64,000 bases of DNA, taken from assembly GCA_017654735.1 (NCBI GenBank), contig JADPYG010000089.1, forward strand, positions 444,001 to 508,000, in the 5' to 3' direction. This document shows, in pieces, positions 12,852 to 24,300 of the stretch. The DNA comes from Vishniacozyma victoriae. Its lineage: Eukaryota > Basidiomycota > Tremellomycetes > Tremellales > Bulleribasidiaceae. How positions within the stretch are numbered: the stretch's first letter is position 1; each line of letters starts with the position of its first letter. The notes beneath the pieces are model-generated. The model did no database searches. It saw only the letters and a program-made list of their open reading frames with translations, and was not told the origin of the DNA. The translations under genes were made by a program, and so were the position numbers.

Positions 12852-14660
12852 ATGTCGCTCCCACGCCATAGCTCGGGCAGGGGGTTCGGTATAACCGACC
12901 TCATCCCCCCAGCAGCTCGAAGACCAGCGACCTTTCTGGTTCTACTCTTCACAGTAGTCACGACAATCATCATATTCCTCGCCCCTAGTATCGTCGTGCC
13001 CGAGATCATTTCTTCGTCGACACCTTACATCCCAGACTTACCTGTCGACCTCGAAGAGCAAGTTCACATCCCCGAGAAACTCATCCCCGAGAAACAGCAC
13101 GACACTGCCGAGAAACAGGACCACGCTCCCGAGAAGCAGGGAAGAGGCCCAATATCTCCGGACTATACTATCTTCCCCTCTGGCCACCTACCTGCCGCAT
13201 TCGATGATCCACTCTATTCAAGCCTCTCGGACCGATTGGTACGATTCCTGAATAGGCCAACATACACCCACGAAGAGTCAAGGGAGTATATGACTGAACA
13301 TTGTCCCTTGGATCTAGCGGATGGGCTGGTCAACCCAGATCAATATAAGGGGTCAATCGATTTCTGGAAGGCAGAAGTTGGGCGGGATGTTATATTGGAA
13401 AAGAGGGCTGAGTTGGTCAAGTGGTTGGAAGGGAGGATTGAAGATGGAGAAAAGGTAGTCTGGGAAGAAGGGATGGGAGGTGGTCAAGGTATCGTCATGA
13501 CTGGTGGCAACAAGGTTAGCTCAGCTTTCGTTATTCGGGTGTGAGCTGATATCAGGACACTGCGGACAGGCTGATATTCCAACTGCGCCACCTTAAACGA
13601 CTTGGCGTCACCTTACCCGTTGAAGTCTTCCACTACCCCGGCGAACTCACCAATACCGACCAACGCTCCGAGATCGAATCCTTAGGTGCAACCATTATCG
13701 AAATCAAAGGCGTAACCCAAACCCCTGGCGCATGGAAGAACTGGCAACTGAAGTCTTTCTCCCTTATTCAATCATCTTTCCGCGAAATCTTATCCCTCGA
13801 CTCCGATAATGCACCACTCTCCAACCCCTCCCACCTCTTCTCCGCTCCTGTATATGAGAATAATGGAAGAGCTGCATTCTGGCCTGACTTGAATAAAGAT
13901 CATCCCGACAATGCAATCTGGAGAATAATAGGGGAACAATGTACATTCGATGATTGGAGTTTTGAAAGTGGTCAAATGGTCATTGATAAATCTGGAAACG
14001 AAGGAATGAACTTAGCAGCACTATATTTGGCAAGTGCAATGATGGATGATAAAGATTTCTGGTTCAAGATGTGCGGTGGTGATAAAGATACCTTTAGGTG
14101 GGCATGGAGGGCTTTGGATCTTGATTTCGGGAGAAGTCCGAGGTGGATGTCGAGTGTTGGGATATTGGATAGGGGGAAGTATTGCGGGCAGTAAGTCTGC
14201 TATCTACTTCCAGGGCAAAGCTGATGAGCAGTACCGTCCTTCAGTACGATCTAGCTACTCTACCCGGCGAGGATCGCCCTCGTCCCCTATTTGCGCATTC
14301 GTAAGTTCCTCCTACATTACTGCAGGCGAGTGTACGTGAACCATGCTGATTGACAGGAACCTCCTAAAACACCTCCGAGCTTACGGCCTAACCCGCGGAA
14401 AACTCTTCACCCACATAAAGAGATTATCGCTAGATACATACCCCCTGAACGCACTCAACTACGCCCACCAATTCGTATACACAGGAAGTAGGGGAATGTG
14501 TCTTGATATCGAATTCAATGCTCTCGCGGATCGATTAAGTGAGGCTGAAAAGGAGGAATTCAAGATTGAAGTGATTGAGGTGGGTGATGTAGAAGGTGAG
14601 GTATTTAAGGGATTTGAAGATTCCTTCTTTGATCTCGGGGGTAAAGCTGGTGGCTGGTAG
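12852..14660 (+). CDS. Alpha-1,2-mannosyltransferase, Mnn2/GT71 family
   Basis: Type II Golgi membrane enzyme that adds mannose branches to glycans. Four exons (12852-13514, 13556-14190, 14232-14300, 14357-14660) join in frame to 556 residues. There is a short cytosolic N-terminus and one anchor segment (FLVLLFTVVTTIIIFL, about residues 28-45). A stem follows with a repeated PEKQ/AEKQ motif. The catalytic domain shows GT71 landmarks: LRHLKRLGVTLPVEVFHYPG, ILSLDSDNAPL (the DxD-like site), AAFWPDLN, ESGQMVIDK, GDKDTFRWAWRAL and CGHTVLQYD. It ends AHQFVYTGSRGMCLDIEFNA and an acidic tail. All three introns have canonical donors and a CTGAT-type branch point. The sugar acceptor cannot be told from sequence. 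Confidence 0.88.
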
Positions 14661-14853
14661 CTCTCAATAAGACAGGTGACTGGTACGTCAATGTGTAATA
14701 GTATGCCCATAGATCGGATAGACCACTACGATACCAGTAGATGTATAAAATAACAATTAAGCTGCATATTCCATCTAACTCAAACACACTATAAGGCTTA
14801 ACACTCCACAACCCACTCTGCCCATCATCCACATAACCGCCATCGCGCCGCGC

Positions 14854-16019
14854 TTATCGCCTAAGTCGCTCGCCCTCCTCAGCTTCCAATTGAGCCTGCT
14901 CAGCTTCCTGAACTTCCTCTTCAAGCCTGATTCGTCCTTCTCGATCCTTTGTTTTTCGCCATGCGACACCGGCGAGTAGTGCGATGGGGTGCAAGACTAG
15001 ACAGATGATGATGGTTACCAAGAATGCGGTTGGTTTAGGTAGAGCTGTGGTGGGTAGAGTTGGGGTTGTTCGGGGCGAAGAGAATAGGAGCGAGAAGAGG
15101 AGGTAGATTGACGACATAGTCATCAGACTGATTGTTAGTCGTAAATCAACTGGGGGAAAGGGAGACCTACTATTGCCTGGTGAATCCTGCCCAGAGGGCT
15201 GTGATGACATTGACACCCCCAACACCAGCTACGGCGGGCCATAACCATTTACTCCAGTACTTTTCCTTCTTGATAACCCATCCAAGAGCAATGAATCCAT
15301 TATGTAGCCAATCCAATTGGAATAGGATAGCAAGGAGGAGAGTCATGGGCGCGTGAATGAATAGAGCGTCCATTGGCCTCTTGAGAGTGGAAGGGTATTG
15401 GTGTAGCGTAACGTGGATTGACAAGCTATACGTCAGCTCGACCAATGAGGAGTGGGAGGAGCTTACACATTGATGACATTGATGAGAATGACAACTTCGG
15501 CCCCGATGAAGAATTGGAGACTCTGCACATCAGCTTTGACCCTTTGCCAAGAATGAGGTACATACAAAGCAGACGGCCCAAGCTGCCATTAACCAGTTTG
15601 CAATAGCGAACCTCAGTCCAACACCATTAACAAGTGTTTCTTTGGTAACATCCTTCCTGACCAACAACAGCGTAAGACAGAATCCAACTACCTTATCAGC
15701 TTGTCCTTCCAGAAAAGACCCGTACTCACTTTGTAAACTGTACAGCACCGCCCAATATGCCCCAATCATCGTCGAGTTTGGGCTCATCAATGTCGGATAG
15801 AGAGCATTGATACCGGCTTTACTATCAGCACATGCTATGCATCGAAACCATGAACCTACGAAGTCCAGGCTTGATGGCGAGTGCACAGACGATATTGGCC
15901 GATATGGAAGCCAATACAGAGATGGGGACTGCGATCTGTAGCCTGACTAATTTCATAGAAGCCTTGAATTGTTCTTGTGTGATGATACCATCAGCTGGGA
16001 TAGGATCGTAGCTTGACAT
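14854..16019 (-). CDS. Multi-pass membrane protein of unknown function
   Basis: Not recognised by name. The spliced minus-strand frame begins MSSYDPIPADGIITQEQF and contains about seven hydrophobic segments. These include IAVPISVLASISANIVCALA, FFIGAEVVILINVINV, APMTLLLAILFQLDWLHNGF, WLWPAVAGVGGVNVITALW, MTMSSIYLLFSLLF and AFLVTIIICLVLHPIALLAG. A Lys/Glu/Arg-rich, probably coiled cytosolic tail (LEEEVQEAEQAQLEAEEGER) follows, ending LRR before the stop. Introns are seen around 15885-15840, 15560-15530, 15460-15425 and 15170-15130. It is divergent from the first gene of the tandem array, with only about 220 bp between the start codons. It may be a fungal DUF1774-type protein, but that is a guess. 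Confidence 0.7.
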
Positions 16020-16239
16020 CGTGGTAGGATATGTATGAGATACGAAATAACAAGATCTAAGGCAACAACATGAGAGAGAGAGACGGGACAAAGCCCGTAG
16101 AGATATGACGACAGAGCGGAATCAAATTTACCCACTTGAAAGTAGAGAGGTACGAGGATAAGCGCCAGAGAGTAAGCACAGCATATGAAGACAAAGATAG
16201 GCGATAATGCATTCAGTGACTGATCACTATCAACTGACA

Positions 16240-16833
16240 ATGTTACCTCAATACTCGAAACAATACAAATCCGAGGATATCGATCTGGAGGATGGAGCGA
16301 ACGAACAACTTCTCAGTCGGACATCTACCGAAACCGCTCCACCGACTTACCCGCCATCCTCATCTGGAAGTGGAGCAAGGAGCAACGTGCAATATATCTA
16401 CCATCCAGAATATCCTCGGAAAGGCGACAACAAGACAGCAGTCGGTGTGATGGGTCGTACCAAGCTAGTAAGACTTTAAACCCATCGATGTGTGACGTGA
16501 CTGATAAAGAGGAAACGATCCACATCGTTCAGAAGGGATTTCCTGAGTTAGCCGAATTCGATGAGGAGAGAATCACTTTCCTAAATGGAGATGGTGCTAT
16601 CATCTTCGACGAAGCCTGGGAACACTTCGCATCAAGTCCTCCAGAGAAATTGAAGATCAAGGTTGTCGATGCGCCAGGGGAATGGGAAAAGCGTGAATCG
16701 ATCCAGCATTCGGGCGGGAGCTATGCTGATACTTTCAGGTGAGAGACGAGAAAATGCCATTTGCGGTTCTATTTTCGGAGTTGCCTTACTCGTTGTTGGT
16801 TCGATAATCGTTGTCGCTATCGTCACTTCGTAG
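16240..16833 (+). CDS. Tandem-array membrane-anchored protein, copy 1
   Basis: First of five tandem paralogs; function unknown. Exons 16240-16467, 16512-16692 and 16739-16833 give 167 residues. The start MLPQYSKQYK is chosen over an in-frame ATG at 16207 because copy 2 begins MLPKYTEQY. The N-terminus is polar, with TETAPPTYPPSS. The family core follows: NVQYIYHPEYPRKG, TAVGVMGRTKL, ETIHIVQKGFPELAEF, DERITF and IIFDEAWEHFASSPPEKLKI. After an Arg-rich junction (RERREN) comes one C-terminal membrane segment (GVALLVVGSIIVVAIVTS), so it looks tail-anchored. Predicted strand/helix order resembles beta-grasp (ubiquitin/PB1-like) folds, by inference only. The second donor (GTGAAT) is weak but sits at the family position. 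Confidence 0.72.
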
Positions 16834-17137
16834 AAGTAGTGGCGAGAAGAATTGGTGGTTAGTGAGACGTTTGCGCAGTGTTGTACTCATGATATCGCTC
16901 TGAAAGTCGCGTATTGTGATCTACATCCGACCGGCCGAAGGGCAATCAGATTTGCCCCAAATGCTACGTTGTAGTGTAAGCTCTAACGACCACTGCTTCG
17001 AACCACTACAGCTGGGCAGCAAGTGAGCACTATGACCCGAAGGATTTAAGTTTAGCGTCTCCTCGGTGTCTTGGCAAGGCCCCACCCATCTCATAACCAG
17101 ACAATCTCTCATCAAATGATCCATCACTCAGAGGAGC

Positions 17138-17778
17138 ATGTTACCGAAATATACAGAGCAGTACGGAAATCAAGATTCCCTCCTGCCCACCGCTCGCGGG
17201 GGACAGGGTAGGGAATCAATAGAAACTGCTCCACCTACTTATCCGCCTGCTGGGCCCTCGACTGCGGATGGGAGACATAATGTCGAATACTCTTATTTCC
17301 CTGTGTACCCACGCAAGGGGAAGACTGAGCACGTCGTTGGAGTTTTAGGGAATACCAAGCAGGCAAGCACCTTTGCTTCGGAGGACGCGTTGAGAGCAGG
17401 ATGTCAAGCTGATGTGCAGGAAACGATCCAGATAGTCCAGAGAGGTATCGAGCGCCTATCTACCATAGATCCCGACAGGTTGATATTCAAGATCCAGCTA
17501 GGTACATGTGGATCCCAACACTGGGCCAAAGTCCTAGATGAAGCATGGGAACGATTCGACGCGGATCCACCCAAGAGATTAGCTATAGTCGTAGCGGATG
17601 AACCGGGGGATGATCATTTGCGTGAGTCGCCCCTAGTTGAGAGAGCTCATCGACAGGTACGAGGCGAGAATGGTTACATGGTTTCTACGCCTTCATGGCT
17701 CTGGTCGTTTGTGTTTTGTGTGGCGTTGGGTTGTATAAGTTGTTAGTGAGCCTGGAGTCTGCCAAAAAAGCAGAGTGA
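17138..17778 (+). CDS. Tandem-array membrane-anchored protein, copy 2
   Basis: Paralog of copy 1, 182 residues when spliced as 17138-17362, 17420-17621 and 17657-17778. It shares MLP-Y-QY, SIETAPPTYPP, NVEYSYFPVYPRKG, VVGVLGNTKQ, ETIQIVQRGI, KVLDEAWERFDADPPKRLAI and the RTRREW junction. A single C-terminal membrane helix (AFMALVVCVLCGVGLYKLL) and a short charged tail follow. The first intron has a GC donor (CAG|GCAAGC) and an acceptor after CTGATGTGCAG. It is 57 nt with no stop, so an unspliced message would stay in frame and insert 19 residues. Intron positions match the other copies. Function unknown. Confidence 0.72.
17363..17419 (+). other. GC-AG, frame-preserving intron in array copy 2
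   Basis: Found by aligning with the four paralogs, each of which has its first intron exactly here (after ...K-x, before ET/EA). The inserted residues ASTFASEDALRAGCQADVQ have no counterpart in the paralogs. Confidence 0.65.
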
Positions 17779-18133
17779 GGGTGATCGGAGGATTTGTCTT
17801 TATGTACCTATTTGCAACTTGTCTCTACTCTACATAGAAGCGCCGACTAATCCGCTGAGTGACTTTGTAACTATACTGGCTCATTCCGTAGAGCGGTCAA
17901 CCGAACGATTCAGCTGGCAACGTAGTGACGCTCGCCAAGGTGTGCTTTTCGAGCTTGAGAGTATGAATGGGCGGAACACATAAAAGCCTAGTCTTTCCGC
18001 CTTTTACACCCACCTGAGATATTCAAGTCATCAGCACGACACACAATACAACCACGCAGAAGCTCCAGTCAGCCGGAGCTAGGCAGATGAGCGATCTGAC
18101 ATCGACCTCAGCTTGTTCATCGACACTCAGAAA
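17779..18133. other. Intergenic, array copies 2-3
   Basis: 355 bp with no gene of its own. It holds an ATG at 18087 that opens a frame overlapping the start of copy 3 in another phase (to TAA at about 18240). Confidence 0.5.
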
Positions 18134-18792
18134 ATGGGATCACAACATAGCTCAGGTATTGGGACTATCGAATACGTGTACTATCCTAAGAGAGGCAAGA
18201 CTCAGCGAGTATGCGGTATTCTGGGAAAAGACAAGCGGGTAAGTCATTCCTCTAATGTTCATGAGTAAACGGTCTGATCTAGTAGGAGACGATCCGATTC
18301 GTCAGGAAAGGGTTCCCGGATCTAGCAGAGATTGAAGAGGATAGATTCGATTTTCAGGTGTACAACGGGCGAGGGAATTGGGTCAATGTCCTTGAGGAGG
18401 CTTGGGAGGCTATTGGTCGCGATCCGCCCCCTATTTGGATCGTGATCATACGGGAACTACCACAAGAGCGGGACGAGCGTAAGTCCGCTCTCTTTAGGGC
18501 GAACCAAGGAGGATCAACGAGAATACATTGCTTCGAAAGCACTTCAGAATCAATGTTCCAAGCGACGCTTGATGACTCAGGCTGACGACCAGGCATGCAA
18601 GCTCTGAGACGGCGTAATCGGCGCTGGGTTACCAATCTGGCAGCGTTTGCAGTTGGTATCAGTGCATCCATTATCGCAGGCTTGGCAGGATTAGCGGATG
18701 GCACATTGTCGGGATGCTTGAAGATTGGTGGGATTGCAGGCGTAGTATACTTTGTGGTTCATATTGCCGTAGGGGTGAGCTTGGCTATTTAG
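18134..18792 (+). CDS. Tandem-array membrane-anchored protein, copy 3
   Basis: Exons 18134-18238, 18286-18478 and 18593-18792 join in frame to 165 residues. The N-terminus is shorter than in other copies (MGSQHSSGIGTIEYVYYPKR). The core is intact: RVCGILGKDKR, ETIRFVRKGFPDLAEIEEDR, WVNVLEEAWEAIGRDPPPIW and IREL. The C-terminus differs from copies 1, 2 and 5: after RRRNRRW come two hydrophobic stretches (AAFAVGISASIIAGLAGL and IGGIAGVVYFVVHIAVGV) separated by ADGTLSGCLK, suggesting a membrane hairpin. Introns sit at the family positions and phases. Function unknown. An out-of-frame upstream ATG at 18087 could reduce translation. Confidence 0.72.
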
Positions 18793-19354
18793 GGATACGT
18801 AAGACAAGGTAACCTTCGTACTAGAGATTGGTTGACCTACTTGTACAAATTTGCGGTAGGCACTCAGTTGCCCACTCCTCCCAGCTCCAGTCAGAATTGG
18901 ACACGCAACAGACAAGTATGAATAGATGTGGGAGATTGGTATACAGAGTTGCACCCGGGTCATTCAGCCGATGTTGTGCATGGCAAAGATAGGTGACAGC
19001 GTAATGATACATAATATGCATGGTAGATTAGAGGAGCTGACTTCACCCCCATTTCGGGCCTCGCGCAAGCTGGACCCTGAACCTTACCAAGTGATAGTCA
19101 GAGCGATAATAATATCCTCGAATGTGCCTCTTGTCATATGTGGCATAGCTTGTCGTGTCTACTCAGAATCCCTAACGACACTTCACAAGAGCATCATAGG
19201 TATCACTGTGCTACTCAGACGCGCCTGAAAGGTCGTGTCAATACACGGTACTCCAGTCGAGCTCAATAGGCACCGGTTGGAATCTTCCAATTCCGTAATC
19301 ACCTCATCTCCTTTCCAAACCGAAGCTAGTCGGCCATTTTATTTTCAATCAGCC
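18793..19354. other. Intergenic, array copies 3-4
   Basis: 562 bp. I see no family core motif on either strand and no convincing open frame. An open frame at 18926-19228 has no family resemblance. Confidence 0.5.
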
Positions 19355-20113
19355 ATGTCACAGTCCACTCTCGACCTCACGGAGAAGGCATGCACCCCTG
19401 CAGATCAGAAGGCTCCTCGACCTGCGTCAACCGGCGAGCCCCTGAAACGGAGTCCATTTACAAAATACGGAGATGGGATCGTCCAATATGCCTATAGTCC
19501 TCCGAAGGGCAAAGGAGATGGTCAGAGGCTCTGCGGAGTCCTAGGCAAAGATAGACTCGTAAGTCCATCTTCTTACCATGAACAGAGATTGACCAGGTAG
19601 GAAGCCGTTGAAATGGTCAAGAGGGGGATCTTGTCCTTGTCGGAAGTTGCTCCGGAGAGATTCGCTTTTCAGGTGTTTGTCCAGAGTGAATGGGTCATTG
19701 TTCTTGACGAGATATGGGAGCTGTTGAGTAGGGATCCGCCTTTAGTCTGGGAGGTCACTATTCGGGAACTACCAGAAGAGCGAGAACAGCGTGAGTTCCC
19801 CCCACTCCTCTCCCTCTCCCTCATCGAGTAACTACTGTATGAAGAAGCAGTAAACTACGATCACGCGGCTCTGCCACCTTGCTCTCATGGAAGACCCCCA
19901 GCTGATGAGACAGGTCTCAAGCTGGAAGAACGCAATAGTCGTCGCTGGAAATCTCAACTGATGACATGTGTGGTCAGTATCAGCGTTGCCGTATTCGCCA
20001 ATGCTGTAGGAATAGCAGATGGCACAATGCCGGGACACCTGAAAAGCGGTGCGATTGCTGGTGCAATCGGACTTTTGATTATGGTCATTATCGATGGATA
20101 TTCGGCCAAGTAG
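19355..20113 (+). CDS. Tandem-array membrane-anchored protein, copy 4
   Basis: Exons 19355-19558, 19601-19790 and 19914-20113 join to 197 residues. The N-terminus is polar (MSQSTLDLTEK). The core reads YGDGIVQYAYSPPKGKG, RLCGVLGKDRL, EAVEMVKRGILSLSEVAPER, WVIVLDEIWELLSRDPPLVW and IRELPEER. The C-terminus matches copy 3: ERNSRRWKSQL, then two hydrophobic stretches (VVSISVAVFANAVGI and AGAIGLLIMVIIDGY) around ADGTMPGHLKSG. The second intron is long (123 nt), as in copy 3 (114 nt), which supports a close duplication. Function unknown. Confidence 0.7.
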
Positions 20114-20414
20114 ATCAGCCACATTGCGGCAGGGTTGCAATCGCAATGGACGCTGGCAGGAACGCATTTCGGGTTTGAGGAACACCGGTGCAAGTTGTAT
20201 CAGCGGTATCTGTGAAATGATTGTAGCCTTGAATGTATAGCTGTACAAATTCACATTGAATGTATCGCTGCAAATTCACACTCCGGGATCACGAGACAAT
20301 CCTCGATTCAAGATGAAAGTCGTGCCGAAGTCCGGATGGGTACCGCCGGCTATGATGGCAACCTTGGCTTGAAGCTCCTGTCGCTTTCATCATCACTCAC
20401 TTCATCAGTCATCT
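20114..20414. other. Intergenic, array copies 4-5
   Basis: 301 bp. A short direct duplication, around 'gaatgta...tgtacaaattcacattgaatgta...caaattcaca' (20228-20280), is the only feature seen. Confidence 0.45.
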
Positions 20415-20969
20415 ATGTCGCAGACCGACCTCATCGATAAGCACACTGCTCCAGCAGGCCAGGAGGCGTCCAGGTCAAGTGGTGAAAGACCACTCACAAG
20501 GGGTAAATGGACATACTATGGAGATGGACTTATCGAATATGAATACACGCCCCGTATCGGTAGAGTCCAGAGAGTGTGCGGTATCCTAGGCAAGAACAAG
20601 GCAGTAAGTCTCTCTCTATTGACAGCATCAAGCTGATAGTAGGAAACAATCGAGATAGTCAAGAAAGGTTTCCCAGAACTTGTTGAGGTGGATGAAGGGA
20701 GATTCGATTTTGAAATATACAATCACCGAGGATTATGGGTTAGAGTGATGGATGAGGCTTGGGAATTGTTGAATAGGGATCCACCACTAGTTTGGGTTAT
20801 CAAGATCAAAGAGCTCCCAGAAGAAAGGGATGCACGTATGTCAGCTTTGTCCTGCCGTTGTATACGAGCTGAATGCATAGGTATGAACCAGCAAGGAAGT
20901 TGTTTCTTCATTATGGTCGTTACAATCATTGCTGTGATTATGGTATTGTTCGTCATCCTCATGACCTGA
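20415..20969 (+). CDS. Tandem-array membrane-anchored protein, copy 5
   Basis: Exons 20415-20603, 20643-20835 and 20881-20969 join to 156 residues. N-terminus MSQTDLIDKHTAPAG, as in copy 4. The core is WTYYGDGLIEYEYTP, RVCGILGKNKA, ETIEIVKKGFPELVEVDEGR, WVRVMDEAWELLNRDPPLVW and IKELPEERDAR. It then ends with one C-terminal membrane segment (FFIMVVTIIAVIMVLFVILM), as in copies 1 and 2. It therefore combines a copy 3/4-like core with a copy 1/2-like tail. Intron positions and phases (0, then 1) are those of the family. Function unknown. Confidence 0.72.
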
Positions 20970-21332
20970 AGGTCGATGGTACATTTGGTGTGTTAGGAAT
21001 TGCTACGGACCTGTCACCCGCGGGAACTGGCATGTATGGACGTGTTTCACTGTGTACAGATGGACTTGGACGCGTCGTCGTCAAGGAGGGATCTTTCTAA
21101 TTTTCGCGCATCTCAAAGAACGAGTAACCTCTCGGGCGGATACTCGACCTGTCACACGTACATGCGGAACTCACAGCATATCGCACTTAGATTGATCATG
21201 AGTAGCGCAAACTCGGAGTGAGGCCAAGCAATATCGTTCGCAGACTCGTATCAGTATCAAGCAAGACATCTGGATGACATCGCCAGAGCATTCAATACAA
21301 CTTTTAGGAAACCAATCCAGGCTTGCCCATAA
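20970..21332. other. Intergenic between array and JmjC gene
   Basis: 363 bp between convergent genes. No supported feature. Confidence 0.5.
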
Positions 21333-24300
21333 TTACAATTCGTCCAAGCCGTCCAGCCCGTCCAGTCCCATCCTAAATTCATCCAACCCCCCCTCCCCTC
21401 TCTCACTTTTCATAGTCTCCATAACCCCCCAATAAGCAACATCAACAGGAAGTACCCCCATCTTAACCAGTTGAGAAGTCCTAATCCCAGGATCTTTATC
21501 CACCACTACTTCTTCCTTTTTCTCTTTATCCTCAATAGGCGGTGGAGGTGGGGTATCGGATTGAGATAACATTGCTTCAAATAATGATTTTGATAGTTCC
21601 AAACGATCTTTCGATTGTTCGTTCTTTTCATCTTGTTCGGGTGTAGGGGCTCGGGAATGGAGTGGGGATTGAGAGGGTTCGTCTCGGACTGCGCTGACTT
21701 GGGTACCGAGCCATCGGGGTCTGTCGCCATTGGCTGTAGGGGTAGGTCTGGGGGCTTTGGCCTCTTCCAATCGTCTCTGACGTGTTTCACGAGCATTCAA
21801 CCATGCGAACCTGATATCAGCCTCACTCCCATCAGTGGTAGGGGACATACCACATGACATTGTATAATTGGAGGACATCATCCTTCCAAGCCTTTATGTA
21901 ATTCTCTTTCCTGAAATCGTGCATTAATTGCTGGCATCGCGAGACATTATCTGATATCAGCTCTCCTCTCCATCACAACGACCTTGAAGAAAATACTTAC
22001 GAGGAGAAACGAAATCCAAGGCGATCTTGATAGAATCTGCAAGATTACAAACTTGATGAGCACATCCAGCAGGTATAAAGACAGCTTGTCCCTACTCATC
22101 AGCTCTTCTTCAACCTCGGTGCTCACCCGGAGATGAGAATAGACATACAGGATATTGATAGACCCTAAAACTAACAACCCCATATCTCTCTGCCAACTCC
22201 TTCCTCAAGTCCGAATCAAGATAAAAGACCTGAGAGTGGATGGGATCTGTAAAGAATACTTTCCCGGCGAATTTGCTTCTCAAGAATTCACGTATGGTAT
22301 CGGCATCTTCGGCTTTGAAGAGGTCCCAAACTGCGCATCCTGGTTGACCGTCTGGGCGGGGGGAGGCGTATAGCATTATGTTTATTGCGTCCGCTACGTC
22401 CATGTGGAGACGGGTTCTGTTATCAGCTTCCATTCATAATGTCACTGGAGTGTTGATCTGACTTACGATCCTTGCCCGCCAGCAGCCTCCTTTCCCTCGA
22501 AGGCATTATACATCTTAGGTCCAATGTCCGGCTTAGTAGGTCCAGAAGGGAACTGTCATCAGCTCTGGTCCATCCACTCGAAGCAAAAGACGAACATGGG
22601 CATAAAGGTTCAAGACTCCTTCCCGCCTTGTAAAGTCGGGAACAGGTAGTGAATCGCAGAAATCATTGTACAAATCCGGATAGGCAGATTGAAAATCGTG
22701 GGAAGAAGGCCAATCCTTCAGTTTCCAAACGCCCTTGGATTCACGCTGGGCGGGATCCTTGAATGATTCAAAGAATTGCCCCACGGAGATTCCTTTAATC
22801 TTTTCAGTTTCGCAATCAATGACGACTGCTCCGTCAGCGACATCTCAAATGCGGTGGATGACGTACTGCAGTCCTCCCCACCGAATCTCTCGATGAATGT
22901 ATCAGGTGTCCAGACTTTCTTGAACCCCTCCCCCACTTTGTCCACTACGATAGGTTCTCCCCTCGCCCATAGTCGATCAAATAGTTCATTATCGAGCTCA
23001 GCGGCGGGGACAAACATAAATGGATGCGATTTTTCCCTCAACCCTGCAGGATCCTCAATAGGCTCGACATTCGGATTGGTGGTCTTGACGTAATACTTGC
23101 TCATCTCCTCATCCGTCAAAGTTGAATCAGGACCACTAGGAAAGGTCGTGGGATGTTTCTCGATATGTTGCTTGACCTTGTCAGAGAGGGTACTATCAAC
23201 CTCAACATGGGCGGGGTAGAACCATTTCATCCGTTCCTCCAAAGATCCTGTACCATCCAGAACGAATGCAGCGAGTTTGTACCAATGTTCCTCCAGGTCT
23301 TTTGCGTGGAATCGAGTGACGGGGATCAGGTCAGGTCGGACGTGGAAGTTTTTCCTTGGTGGTGCTGCGGGTGCTGTTGGTGCAGCTGCTCGGTACGTAG
23401 TAGGCCGATGTCGGGGTTCGAGAACAGGTACTTGTGCGATAGGCTCGGGTGATGATTGATTTCTAGAGAGAGGAATGGTGCTGTCGAGGCTTGGCTGCGA
23501 TTCTACCTGAGTATCTTCTTGAGTACCGGTGTCTTCCTGAGAATTGACGGCTGTGGTCACGGCAGCGTCGGTCGGAGCAGATTCGGCCATGACGATATCG
23601 TTTGAAGCCTGTTCGGCTGAGATCGGATCCTCATGGGTGCCGTTGACGACTGCGCTGTTGACAGGCAGAGAGTCACTCGAAGGTCGATCCTGCGCTATCA
23701 CTTCCGCTACTGGCAGATCATTCGTGGGCGGTACTTCGTGATCTTCTGCTCTCAAAGTCACATCGTTCGTCCGCGAGTTCACGATCGGCTCGGGCGTCTT
23801 CCGATCGACCGGCGGCGAAGGAACGACCTCGATCTCCTTATCGGTTCCGCCAGAAAGCACAAGTGGCTTCCCTCCAAGAGTCCCCTTCTCAGGCGGAGCA
23901 AGTGTACATCTCTGTAACCTCGGTCTAGCCGCATCAGGTAAATCCCAGGGAGATTCACGAATAGCGTCCATACTATCGGAAAAGTATCGTTCGCATTGCA
24001 GGCAGTAGTCTTTACCGCATTTTTGGCAGAAGAAGAATCCACCGAAAATCGTGGATGAGCAGAAATCTGAGATTAGTTCTTGTTCAATTGGTGAAGCAGG
24101 AGCGAGGGAGAACATACCGCAGACTCCACGATGTAATGCAGGATCTGATTCACGGACTACTGCTTTCGTGTTCACTGCATGTCTCATTTCCCTAGAGATG
24201 ACGGGTAATAACATGGAGGCAATCGTTCGCTGCTCATCAGCTTCCCTTCATACGGATCGCGATTGGGCAACTGACCTCAGTTCGGAAAATGTCATCCTCT

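Noticed and set aside
15690..15725. Intron in the multi-pass membrane gene at a GTGAGT
   Set aside because: The frame is continuous through it, and any matching acceptor would give a shifted frame or an intron near 20-35 nt.
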